Shown piece by piece: positions 50,490 through 58,724 of a stretch of 64,000 nt of DNA. The position numbers were made by a program, and so were the translations under genes. Under the pieces are notes generated by a model. That model searched no databases, had not been told where the DNA came from, and was given only the letters and a program-made list of their open reading frames with translations. Position 1 is the stretch's first letter. Each line of letters begins with the position of its first letter. Source of the stretch: Clostridiales bacterium (GTDB lineage: Bacteria; Bacillota; Clostridia; Lachnospirales; Lachnospiraceae); assembly GCA_021204025.1 (NCBI GenBank), contig JAJQAC010000012.1, forward strand, positions 62,001-126,000, read 5' to 3'.

Positions 50490-52160
50490 ATGGCAAAGGA
50501 TCAAGGCAGAGAGACGATTGTAATCGGTCATAAAAACCCCGATACCGATTCGATCTGTTCGGCAATCTGCTATGCAAATCTGAAGAAAAAGACAACCGGA
50601 CAGGAGTACATACCGGGCAGAGCCGGCAAGGTCAGTGAAGAAACCCAGTTCGTGCTGGATTATTTTGGCGTGGAGGCGCCAAGACTGATCAAAAATGTAA
50701 AAACTGAGGTGAAGGATATTGAGATTCGAGAGACTCGCGGTGTAAACCGCAATATCTCGCTCAAAATGGCGTGGAATCTGATGCAGTACGCGAATGTGGT
50801 GACGCTTCCGGCGGTAGGACCCGGAAATGTGCTGGAGGGGCTGATCACGGTCGGTGATATTACAAGAACCTATATGAATATCTACGATAATGCGATATTG
50901 TCCAAGGCAAAAACGCAGTATTCCAATATTGTTCAAACACTGGACGGAGAACTGATCGTCGGTTTGGAGGAAGCGTATTTTGAACAGGGTAAGGTTCTGG
51001 TCGCGGCCGCCAACCCGGATATCATTGAGGCGACGATCGAGCCTCATGACCTGGTGATTATCGGCAATCGTTATGAGTCGCAGCTGTGTGCGATCGAGAT
51101 GGAGGCGGACTGTATCATTATCACCGGTGGTGTGAAAGTGTCGCTGACAATCTGTAAGCTGGCACAGGAACGTGGCTGCACGGTGATCGCAACGCCTTAT
51201 GACACGTTTATGACGGCGCGCCTGATCAATCAGAGCATGCCGATCAGTTATTTTATGAAAACAGAAAATCTGATCACCTTTAATGAGACCGATTATATCG
51301 ATGACATCCGCGATGTGATGGCAAGCAGGCGCTTCCGTGATTTTCCGATCCTGGATGAGGATGGAAAATACAAGGGTATGATTTCGCGCCGTAATCTTCT
51401 GGGCGCGCATGGAAAGCAGATTATCCTGGTCGACCATAATGAGAAAAGCCAGGCGGTAGACGGACTGGAAAACGCGGAGATCATGGAGATCATCGACCAT
51501 CACAAATTAGGAACGGTAGAGACGATTACGCCGGTCTTTTTCCGCAATCAGCCGCTGGGCTGCACGGGAACGATCATTTATCAGATGTATCAGGAGAAAG
51601 GTGTGGAGATTGACCGGGCAACAGCCGGACTTCTGTGCAGCGCAATTATTTCTGATACGCTGCTGTTCCGTTCGCCTACCTGTACGGAGACAGACCGCGA
51701 GGCGGCGCTGGCACTGGCAAAGATCGCAGGGATTGAGATGGAAACGTATGCCGGCGAGATGTTTGCGGCCGGAAGTAATCTGAAGAAAAAGACGGATGAT
51801 GAGATCTTTTATCAGGATTTCAAACGTTTCAGCGCAGGCAAGGTTTCTTATGGCGTAAGTCAGGTCAGTTCGATGAACAAAGAAGAACTGACAGAATTAA
51901 AAGAGCGGCTGATGCCGTATCTGCTGAGGGCTTATGATGGGCTGGGACTCGATATGGTCTTTGTCATGCTGACCAATATTCTCACAGAGACGACAGAACT
52001 GCTTTGCGTGGGAAACGGAGCCGAGAAGCTGATCTATAAAGCTTATCATCAGGACGACATCGAACCGAAAGACAAAATGTCCGGTGTGGTAGAACTGCCC
52101 GGCGTCGTGTCGCGCAAGAAACAGCTGGTGCCGGCAATTATTATTGCGTGCGAAGGGTAA
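50490..52160 (+). CDS. ppaC: Manganese-dependent inorganic pyrophosphatase with CBS and DRTGG domains
   Basis: A 556-residue protein. The DHH-family start is VIGHKNPDTDSICSAICYAN (residues 11-30). An inserted regulatory region of about 245 residues contains two CBS-like parts around a DRTGG domain (VVTLPAVGPGNVLEGLITVG; FRDFPILDEDGKYKGMISRR). The second DHH motif EIIDHHKLGTVETI is near 335, and the C-terminal DHHA2 domain ends GVVSRKKQLVPAII. It hydrolyses pyrophosphate to phosphate. In this subtype AMP/ADP inhibit and ATP or diadenosine polyphosphates activate through the CBS pair. Plain PpaC proteins are about 310 residues, which explains the length. Confidence 0.94.
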   Translation: MAKDQGRETIVIGHKNPDTDSICSAICYANLKKKTTGQEYIPGRAGKVSEETQFVLDYFGVEAPRLIKNVKTEVKDIEIRETRGVNRNISLKMAWNLMQYANVVTLPAVGPGNVLEGLITVGDITRTYMNIYDNAILSKAKTQYSNIVQTLDGELIVGLEEAYFEQGKVLVAAANPDIIEATIEPHDLVIIGNRYESQLCAIEMEADCIIITGGVKVSLTICKLAQERGCTVIATPYDTFMTARLINQSMPISYFMKTENLITFNETDYIDDIRDVMASRRFRDFPILDEDGKYKGMISRRNLLGAHGKQIILVDHNEKSQAVDGLENAEIMEIIDHHKLGTVETITPVFFRNQPLGCTGTIIYQMYQEKGVEIDRATAGLLCSAIISDTLLFRSPTCTETDREAALALAKIAGIEMETYAGEMFAAGSNLKKKTDDEIFYQDFKRFSAGKVSYGVSQVSSMNKEELTELKERLMPYLLRAYDGLGLDMVFVMLTNILTETTELLCVGNGAEKLIYKAYHQDDIEPKDKMSGVVELPGVVSRKKQLVPAIIIACEG

Positions 52161-52193
52161 TTGAAATCAAATCAATGAGAGGAATTATCATTT

Positions 52194-52772
52194 ATGAATA
52201 CAGATAAAAAAATATCCTGGAAGCCGGGCAATATGCTTTATCCCGTGCCGGTAGTTATGGTCAGTACCAAACGACCGGATGAAAAACCCAACATCATTAC
52301 CATTGCCTGGGCAGGCACCGTCTGCTCCGATCCGGTGATGGTATCGATCTCGGTACGAAAGGAACGCTATTCTTATGACATTCTCAGAGAAACCGGTGAG
52401 TTTGTCATCAATCTGGTCAATAAGGACCTGGTATTTGCTACGGATTACTGCGGCGTGAAGTCAGGCAGGGACTGCGATAAATGGAGCGATATGCATCTTA
52501 CCGAGCTGCCGTCGGCAAAGATTGCCGCGCCTGGTATCGCCGAGAGCCCGCTGAATCTGGAATGTAAAGTGACACAGGTGATCCCGCTTGGTTCCCACGA
52601 TATGTTTCTGGCTGAAGTGGTGAACGTCACTGTGGATGGGCGGTATATGGATGAGAAAGGCGCGTTTCATTTAAACGATGCCGATCTGGTCGCGTATTCT
52701 CATGGAGAATATCATGAGCTGGGAGAATTGCTCGGGAAATTCGGATATTCGGTGAGAAAGAAGAAAGAATAA
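52194..52772 (+). CDS. Flavin reductase-like FMN-binding protein
   Basis: A 192-residue protein of the flavin-reductase/split-barrel family: MLYPVPVVMVSTKRPDEKPN, IITIAWAGTVCSDPVMVSIS, RYSYDILRETGEFVINLVNK and a mid-chain LTELPSAKIAAPGIAESPLN. These residues bind FMN in flavoredoxin-like proteins. The electron partner is unknown. It lies 33 bases after ppaC and 29 before the kinase gene, likely one transcript. Confidence 0.87.
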   Translation: MNTDKKISWKPGNMLYPVPVVMVSTKRPDEKPNIITIAWAGTVCSDPVMVSISVRKERYSYDILRETGEFVINLVNKDLVFATDYCGVKSGRDCDKWSDMHLTELPSAKIAAPGIAESPLNLECKVTQVIPLGSHDMFLAEVVNVTVDGRYMDEKGAFHLNDADLVAYSHGEYHELGELLGKFGYSVRKKKE

Positions 52773-52801
52773 TTTTCTTTTCAAAGGGACAAGAGACGAT
52801 T

Positions 52802-53323
52802 ATGCACAGAAATCGCAAAAAATCAAATATTACACTAATCGGTATGCCGGCCTGCGGGAAAAGCACGGTCGGCGTACTTTTGGCAAAAAGACTGGGTTAC
52901 TCCTTTATCGATGTGGACATCGTGATCCAGGAACAGACCGGTAAGCTGCTGCGCGAAATCATCGCGGATGTCGGAACGGAAGGATTTCTCGAGACCGAAA
53001 ACCAGATCAACGCACAGATCTTTGCCCGGCGTGCAGTGATCGCTCCGGGCGGAAGCGTCGTTTACGGAGAAGCCGCGATGACACATCTGCGCGAGATCAG
53101 CACAGTTGTATATCTGAAGCTGTCTTTTGAAGAGGTAGAAAAGAGACTTGGAGACCTGACCGACCGCGGCGTAGCCTTTGGTGAGGGGATGTCGCTTCGC
53201 GAGATCTACGAAGAACGCATACCCCTCTATGAGAAATACGCAGATATCACGATAGAAGGAGACAAAAAATCTCCCGGACAGGTGGTAGATGAACTCCGCC
53301 GGTTATTTGAGAAGAGGGGATAA
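52802..53323 (+). CDS. Shikimate kinase-like protein
   Basis: A 173-residue P-loop kinase. Walker A is GMPACGKSTVGVLLAKRLG (residues 17-35), the shikimate-binding FIDVDIVIQEQTGK follows (Asp near 39), then EGFLETENQINAQIF, the APGGSVVYGE loop that in AroK contacts shikimate, and a lid region LGDLTDRGVAFGEGMSLREI. The Asp-Val-Asp and GGS motifs are consistent with AroK, though the usual FRxxE sequence reads FLETE here (Arg missing), so another small-molecule kinase is possible. It ends 5 bases before Family B element copy 1. Confidence 0.75.
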   Translation: MHRNRKKSNITLIGMPACGKSTVGVLLAKRLGYSFIDVDIVIQEQTGKLLREIIADVGTEGFLETENQINAQIFARRAVIAPGGSVVYGEAAMTHLREISTVVYLKLSFEEVEKRLGDLTDRGVAFGEGMSLREIYEERIPLYEKYADITIEGDKKSPGQVVDELRRLFEKRG

Positions 53324-53327
53324 TAGT

Positions 53328-53518
53328 CCATGAGAGGGAAACATATCTGTAGAGGACATTCTTCACGTCGGCACTTAGTGAGCCGGATGGTCTTCCGGCG
53401 AACTTATGCCGTAGTATCCATATGACGTGCCGGTGACACGTCATATGGAGTACCGCTACGTGAAGACCTAAGTGCGAACGGTCCTCGGAAGATATGTTTC
53501 CCTCTCATGGACGGATGG
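53328..53518. ncRNA. Family B structured element, copy 1 (candidate structured RNA or mobile element)
   Basis: A perfect 21-bp terminal inverted repeat (arms 53328-53348 and 53490-53510) encloses a core. Inside, GAGGAC pairs with GTCCTC, TCTTCACGT pairs with ACGTGAAGA (9 bp), GCCGGA-TGGTCT-TCCGGC is a hairpin, and GCACTTAG pairs with CTAAGTGC across the 9-bp stem, a pseudoknot. This copy has an extra 13-bp hairpin (TCCATATGACGTG / CACGTCATATGGA) absent from copy 2. ACGGATGG follows the right arm in both copies. It starts 5 bases after the kinase stop. Strand is unassigned because of the symmetry; the pseudoknot is written for the plus strand. Confidence 0.7.
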
Positions 53519-53548
53519 TAGCCGATTTGATAAAGAAGCCGGTTATTC

Positions 53549-53986
53549 TCATAACATCTGCATATAATCTAGCAGCTCCTCCAGCAGATTCATTGCGGTC
53601 ACTGCGATCACCACGAGGAGGATCAGCCCCGCTACCAGAAAGACCAGCTTATAAAAGAGATAGGCGCGTGCAAAATTGCGCCGGTCTCTCTTTTTTTTGC
53701 TGAATGCCAGATAGAAAAGATAGATCCAGCCAATGATGGGGATATTCATACACATAAAGGTAAGAAACCACGCGCTGACCCTGTCCGGCTTCTCAGACGC
53801 CGCTTTGGCCGGTTCTATATCCACCGGCGCTGACGCAGCCTGCGTGGAAGCATCACCCGTGTTTTCCGCAACGGCAGAAGAAAGCTGCTCGATATGCGGC
53901 AGAGCCGCGGTTTCATCATCCGCGATCTGTTCGATCGCGAGTTTCAGGTTTTCTGTTTCAATATCCTGATTTTTTTCATTTCCCAT
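53549..53986 (-). CDS. Small membrane protein, two helices, unknown function
   Basis: A 145-residue protein. The acidic, disordered N-terminal half (to about 70) is followed by helix 1 at about 72-92 (VSAWFLTFMCMNIPIIGWIY), a basic turn SKKKRDRRNFARAY, and helix 2 at about 107-130. The basic turn between helices suggests a hairpin with the loop inside the cell. It starts 4 bases after the PBP1A stop, and its GGGGAGG site lies across that stop, so it is translated with PBP1A and may modulate cell-wall synthesis. No family recognised. Confidence 0.75.
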   Translation of the reverse strand: MGNEKNQDIETENLKLAIEQIADDETAALPHIEQLSSAVAENTGDASTQAASAPVDIEPAKAASEKPDRVSAWFLTFMCMNIPIIGWIYLFYLAFSKKKRDRRNFARAYLFYKLVFLVAGLILLVVIAVTAMNLLEELLDYMQML

Positions 53987-53990
53987 GCGG

Positions 53991-56900
53991 CTAATCCTCC
54001 CCTCTTGTTACAGCTCCCGAAGTAGGAGCCGCTGCGGTACTCTCGGTGGGAAGCGCGGACGAAGAGGGAGTTATGACGCTGCCTCCCGGTCCGGTTACCG
54101 GTCCGGAATCCGTAGAACTGTTTTCGTCAGAGCTTTCTGTGGCCCATTTCCGTTTCTCACTTTCCAGTGTCGATTCGAGCTTTGATTTTTCATTTGAGAG
54201 CTGTTTTTCAGCGGCAGCCTGAGATTCGGCTTCTGCCTCTGCTGCCGCTTCCTGGGCAGCTTCCCACTCATCCTCCGTAGGAAGAGTAGCGATCCGTGTG
54301 ATTGCTGCCTGCAGGCGTTCCCGATAAGAGGCGGATTCTGTGTAGGAGTCAACCAGAGGAAGCTTATCGATCGCGGTCTGAACCAGATCCTCCGCATCCG
54401 GAGATTGATATTCCAGTGCCTCTACATCACGGAGCGCTGAGAGAAATTCATTTTTGCGGGTCTGGATCTCCAGTTCTTCCCGGCGTTTGACGGCCTGTTC
54501 CTCCGCTTCTTTCTGTGCTTTGGCATCGTCCCGGGCCTTCTGTGCCTCATATAACTCGATGGTCTGTTTCATCTCATTGATGATGACCTGGAATCCTTCG
54601 TATTTGTCTTCGGTGCGGGCAAGCAGTTCGCCGCGCAGATCACCTTCGTCCATCAGGGAAAGAGCATTGATAATAGTCTGGTATTGTTCTTGTACCCAGT
54701 AAACATCCTCGACCGTAGTGATAACGCGTTTTTCAAAGGCATCGACAGCAGTTGTGGCAATGTCTTCGAGACGCTGTTGCTCCTTGTCGTGGAGCGTCTG
54801 CCGGGCGCGGAGCTCGCCGGTAGTGCTGACCAGATCGGTGATGCCGGTCGTCTCGTCGGTCTGCAATTCGACTGTGGATGGCTGCTCCCAGTCCCAGGGT
54901 TCGAGTCCTTCGTGAATCTGGTCCATAACGCGCTTCCAGATCTTTCCGGCATAGGTACTGCCGTAGATACCGGGCATCGCGCGGGGGGTATCATAGCCGA
55001 CCCAGACAGCAGTGGTATAGTAGCGGGTATAGCCGCAGAACCAGGTGTCCTTGCTGCTGTTGGTGGTGCCGGTTTTGCCGGCTGCCGGCATGTCGTTTGC
55101 CAGAGCGAGACCGTATCCGGTGGCATATTCTACGGTTAGGGTGCCTTTTAGAATATCTGTGACCATATAAGCGGAATCTTCGCGGTATACTTGTTTGGCA
55201 GTTGGCGTAAGATCCTTTGTGAGTTCGCCCTGCTGTTCGTGTCTGATTTCCAGAATACAGGTGCGGTCATTGTAGATGCCCATATTTGCCAGTGTGCTGT
55301 AGCCCTTGGCCATATCCACGACACGCAGACCGTTTGTGAAGCCGCCGATACTCAGCGCGGGGACGTCATTATCAACATAGGTGATCTTCTGAAACTGCAT
55401 TTCGCCGAGATAGCTCAGGCCATAATTCACCCCGATGTCCTGAAGCACCTGCCAGGCAACGGTATTCAGGCTGCGGTTCAGTGCTTCCCGGATGGTAACG
55501 TTGCCGTAATAACTGCCGCCGCTGTTGGAGGGGCCGTCCTCCCATTTGTGATCGTCAACGATGCGTGCCGGGGAATATTCCCCGGTATCAAAAGCCGGGG
55601 TGTAGTCGAGCAGAGGTTTGATCGTGCTGCCTGGCTGACGCGCGCTCAGATAACCGCGGTTATAAACATCTTCCGTTCCCCTTCCGCCGACGATGGCGAC
55701 GACATAATTCGTCTGGTTGTCCACGATGACGCCGGCGCCCTGAAGAGCGTACTTGCCGTTTTCCTGGAGCTCTGTGAAGGAGGAGAGTGCGTTGTCGAGC
55801 TGTTGCTGCATAACCTGCTGTAAGCCGGAATCCAGAGAGGTATAGATCTGATAGCCGCCGGCGCGCAGTTCATCGTTTTTCTCATTATAGAGATTCTGAT
55901 ATTCTTCCGTATAGGTTTCGTAATCTTTGCGGTCAGTAAAGGTATACCGGAACTCGAAATGATCCAGCTTCATCAGTTCAAGCGCGGCGCAATGGAGCGC
56001 ATAACTGGTCTGATAGTTTTCATTCGTTCCTTCGCCCTCTTCCTGGACGATATTTAAGGGCTGGGATATGGCATAATCATATTCGGCCTGTGTTAAAAAT
56101 CCGACTTCGAGCATACTGTACAGTACGTCGTTGCGCTTCTCAAGGCTCGCGTCCGGGTTGCGGACGGGGTCATAAGCGGACGGGCTGTTGCTTAAACCGA
56201 CCAGAACCGCGGCCTCCCAGGAGGTGAGGTCGGAGGCGTCCTTGCCGAAATAATAGCGGCTGGCTGCCTGTACGCCGTAGCGGTGATTGCCGTAGAAATT
56301 GGTGTTACAGTAAAACTCCATGATATCGGCTTTGGAATATTTTTTTTCGACCTCCGGAGCCAGCAGAATCTCCGTGATTTTACGGGTAAAACTTTGTTCC
56401 TGGGTCAGATATGTATTTTTAATGACCTGCTGGGTGATGGTGCTGCCGCCCTGGGTGATCTCGCCGCGGTTTTTAATGAGGGCGAGTCCCGCACGGGCAG
56501 TTGCGATCCAGTCAACGCCGCTGTGACTCTTAAAACGCCGGTCCTCCTGAGCAATGTAGGCGTTCTGGATGTTGAGGCTGATCTGGCTGATCGGCACATA
56601 TTCATAATGTCCGGCGTTGATGAGACCGATCTGGGTGCCATCCTTGTCATAAATTTCCGTATCTGAGAGCATACGGAAATCCTGACGGTCCATCTGTGCC
56701 AGTTTGTCGTAGGCGATCTCACGGCAGTAGTCCAGATCAGGCCGAACCTTTGCGTAGATCAGCAGAGCGGTGATGCAGCCGACAATCAGAAAAACGGTCA
56801 ACAGCTGCAGGATCCCCTGCATCAGCCAGCCCAGGATGCCAAAGACAGTGATAAAAAATCCGGCGACTCCTTTCAGAAAACCGAGAAAAAATTTTTTCAT
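53991..56900 (-). CDS. Class A penicillin-binding protein (PBP1A-type)
   Basis: A 969-residue bifunctional peptidoglycan synthase. Membrane anchor near residues 11-50; glycosyltransferase-51 domain with EDRRFKSHSGVD (119-130, catalytic Glu 119) and GGSTITQQ (151-158); transpeptidase domain with STIK (425-428, nucleophile Ser 425), SLN (477-479) and KTG (609-611). From about 720 a long helical, Glu/Ala-rich region follows, then a Ser/Thr/Gly/Pro-rich tail that ends GAVTRGED. The tail is longer than in the standard enzyme and probably lies in the wall. It polymerises glycan strands and crosslinks them at the membrane surface. Divergent from murC; the small membrane protein gene follows. Confidence 0.94.
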   Translation of the reverse strand: MKKFFLGFLKGVAGFFITVFGILGWLMQGILQLLTVFLIVGCITALLIYAKVRPDLDYCREIAYDKLAQMDRQDFRMLSDTEIYDKDGTQIGLINAGHYEYVPISQISLNIQNAYIAQEDRRFKSHSGVDWIATARAGLALIKNRGEITQGGSTITQQVIKNTYLTQEQSFTRKITEILLAPEVEKKYSKADIMEFYCNTNFYGNHRYGVQAASRYYFGKDASDLTSWEAAVLVGLSNSPSAYDPVRNPDASLEKRNDVLYSMLEVGFLTQAEYDYAISQPLNIVQEEGEGTNENYQTSYALHCAALELMKLDHFEFRYTFTDRKDYETYTEEYQNLYNEKNDELRAGGYQIYTSLDSGLQQVMQQQLDNALSSFTELQENGKYALQGAGVIVDNQTNYVVAIVGGRGTEDVYNRGYLSARQPGSTIKPLLDYTPAFDTGEYSPARIVDDHKWEDGPSNSGGSYYGNVTIREALNRSLNTVAWQVLQDIGVNYGLSYLGEMQFQKITYVDNDVPALSIGGFTNGLRVVDMAKGYSTLANMGIYNDRTCILEIRHEQQGELTKDLTPTAKQVYREDSAYMVTDILKGTLTVEYATGYGLALANDMPAAGKTGTTNSSKDTWFCGYTRYYTTAVWVGYDTPRAMPGIYGSTYAGKIWKRVMDQIHEGLEPWDWEQPSTVELQTDETTGITDLVSTTGELRARQTLHDKEQQRLEDIATTAVDAFEKRVITTVEDVYWVQEQYQTIINALSLMDEGDLRGELLARTEDKYEGFQVIINEMKQTIELYEAQKARDDAKAQKEAEEQAVKRREELEIQTRKNEFLSALRDVEALEYQSPDAEDLVQTAIDKLPLVDSYTESASYRERLQAAITRIATLPTEDEWEAAQEAAAEAEAESQAAAEKQLSNEKSKLESTLESEKRKWATESSDENSSTDSGPVTGPGGSVITPSSSALPTESTAAAPTSGAVTRGED

Positions 56901-56939
56901 GACAAACTCCCTTTGATATTGAAACTTGCATACCAGTAT

Positions 56940-56967
56940 AGTATACCATTTTTGGAAGGGAGTTGAA
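56940..56967 (-). promoter_or_regulatory. Promoter of the PBP1A gene
   Basis: Read on the minus strand: -35 TTCAAC (56967-56962), 16-base spacer, -10 TATACT (56945-56940); a second TATACT follows directly. Confidence 0.5.
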
Positions 56968-57008
56968 AGAGAGGAATTGACTGAAAAAGCAATAAAAAAG
57001 AAAAAACA

Positions 57009-57037
57009 TTGACTTTCTCTATAAAAAGAAGTAAAAG
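57009..57037 (+). promoter_or_regulatory. Promoter of murC
   Basis: -35 TTGACT (57009-57014), 17-base spacer, -10-like TAAAAG (57032-57037), 43 bases before the start codon. Confidence 0.45.
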
Positions 57038-57079
57038 TAAGGAAAAGTCAGAATGTATAAATAAAAGGATGGAAGACAG

Positions 57080-58459
57080 ATGTATCAGATTGATTTTAAG
57101 AAAGCGCAGAGAGTCCATTTTATCGGTATTGGCGGGATCAGCATGAGTGGTCTTGCCAGGATCCTGCTTCGCGAGGGGTTTACCGTGAGCGGCTCGGATG
57201 CGCATAAAAGCGGACTGACGGATCAGCTTGAGAAGGATGGGGCGTCAGTGATAGAGGGGCAGCGCGCGGAAAATATAACAGACGGGATTGATATTGTGGT
57301 TTATACCGCGGCGATCCATCCGGACAATCCGGAGTATGCCGAGGCGGTGCGCAGAGGGCTGCCGATGTTATCGCGGGCAGAGTTGCTGGGTCAGATGATG
57401 AGAAATTACGGTCAGTCGCTGGCAGTCGCAGGGACACACGGCAAGACGACGACGACATCGATGGTGACGGAGATCCTTCTGGCTGCAGACAGGGATCCGA
57501 CGGTTTCTGTGGGAGGGATTCTTCCGTCGATCGGAGGAAATATCCGCGTGGGCGGTTCTGAGCTTTTTGTGGCGGAAGCGTGTGAATATACCAACAGCTT
57601 CCTGTCGTTTTATCCAACGGTGGAGATTATTCTGAATATCGAGGCGGATCATCTGGATTTCTTTAAGGATATTGAGGATATCCGGCATTCGTTCCGGCTG
57701 TTTGCGCAGCGGTTGCCCGGGGAGGGGCTGCTGATTATCAGCAGTGATATCCGCGATTACCAGGAGATCACGGAAGGACTTTCCTGCCGGATCGTGACGG
57801 TCGGCAGAGCTGCTGACAGTGATTACAGCGCTGCGGATATCACATATGACGAAGTGGCATGCGCGTCATTTACTGTGTTAAAAAAGGGAAAACCATCCGG
57901 GAGGATTACGCTGGGTGTGCCGGGAGAGCATAATGTCTATAACGCGCTCGCGGCAATTGCCGCAGGTGAGGAGCTGGGGGCTTCGTGGGAAACAGTGAGC
58001 AGGGGACTGGCCGGTTTCCGGGGAACAGAACGTCGCTTTGAAAAAAAAGGTGAGATCGGCGGCGTGACGATTATTGATGATTACGCACATCATCCGCAGG
58101 AGATCAGGGCGACACTTTCAGCGGCGAAAAATTATCCGCACAGCAGGTTATGGTGCGTGTTCCAGCCGCATACCTACAGCCGGACAAAGGCTTTGCTGGA
58201 TGAGTTCGCCGAAGCGCTGAGTGCGGCGGATGAGGTGATCCTGGCGGATATTTATCCGGCGCGGGAGACGGATACGCTGGGCGTCAGTTCGCGGGATATT
58301 GCGGAGAGAATCGAGAAACTGGGGACAAGAGCACATTATTTTGAAACGTTTGACGATATTGAAACATTTATTTTAAAAAATTGTATCCACGGCGATTTGT
58401 TGATAACTATGGGAGCCGGAGATATAGGAAAAGTGGGAGAAAGGCTGCTGGGACAGTAA
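57080..58459 (+). CDS. murC: UDP-N-acetylmuramate-L-alanine ligase
   Basis: A 459-residue Mur ligase. The N-terminal UDP-binding VHFIGIGGISMSGLARILL is near residue 12, the ATP loop is GTHGKTTTTSMVTEI (118-132), the Mur central motifs are EACEYTNSFLSFYP and GEHNVYNALAAIA, and the C-terminal GVTIIDDYAHHPQEI is near 330. EACEY and YAHHP are MurC-specific. It adds L-alanine to UDP-MurNAc in the cytoplasm, the first peptide step of peptidoglycan synthesis. It shares the intergenic region with the divergent PBP1A gene. Confidence 0.96.
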   Translation: MYQIDFKKAQRVHFIGIGGISMSGLARILLREGFTVSGSDAHKSGLTDQLEKDGASVIEGQRAENITDGIDIVVYTAAIHPDNPEYAEAVRRGLPMLSRAELLGQMMRNYGQSLAVAGTHGKTTTTSMVTEILLAADRDPTVSVGGILPSIGGNIRVGGSELFVAEACEYTNSFLSFYPTVEIILNIEADHLDFFKDIEDIRHSFRLFAQRLPGEGLLIISSDIRDYQEITEGLSCRIVTVGRAADSDYSAADITYDEVACASFTVLKKGKPSGRITLGVPGEHNVYNALAAIAAGEELGASWETVSRGLAGFRGTERRFEKKGEIGGVTIIDDYAHHPQEIRATLSAAKNYPHSRLWCVFQPHTYSRTKALLDEFAEALSAADEVILADIYPARETDTLGVSSRDIAERIEKLGTRAHYFETFDDIETFILKNCIHGDLLITMGAGDIGKVGERLLGQ

Positions 58460-58460
58460 C

Positions 58461-58661
58461 TTATCCACATAATCCACAAAGTTTTTCGCAATCTGAGACG
58501 GAAAACTTTGTGGATTTTTTTCTCTGGCGAAATATGTCGGTAAGAGTGTCGAAATCCGGTGTTTTATCAGTACTTTTGATAAGATTCTGGCATTGCTTCG
58601 GGAGACTGATGAGAGAAAAATCCACTTTATCCACATTTTCCACAACAGAGAGTGTGGATAA
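58461..58661. promoter_or_regulatory. Cluster of DnaA boxes between murC and dnaD
   Basis: Exact TTATCCACA occurs at 58461-58469 and 58627-58635, and as its complement TGTGGATAA at 58653-58661; the near match TTTTCCACA is at 58636-58644 and TAATCCACA at 58470-58478. DnaA binds TTATNCACA. The right-hand group sits directly upstream of the start of dnaD (a -10-like TAGAAT lies at 58694), so DnaA may control the dnaD-dnaI operon, or the site may titrate DnaA. The murC terminator lies within this region. Confidence 0.7.
58471..58522 (+). terminator. Terminator of murC
   Basis: AATCCACAAAGTTTT (58471-58485) pairs with AAAACTTTGTGGATT (58502-58516), followed by TTTTT. The stem arms themselves contain DnaA-box-like TCCACA. 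Confidence 0.88.
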
Positions 58662-58724
58662 CTCGAAGTATTTTCTTTTGTGAAAGATTATGTTAGAATA
58701 AAACGAAGTAAAGAGGGTGGTATG

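Noticed and set aside
53247..53444. Similar predicted peptides on the minus strand at 53247-53444 and 62771-63049 (shared text such as FAGRPSGSLSADVKN)
   Set aside because: The similarity comes from translating the Family B repeat in one frame; there is no ribosome site and the DNA pattern is better explained by base pairing than by coding.
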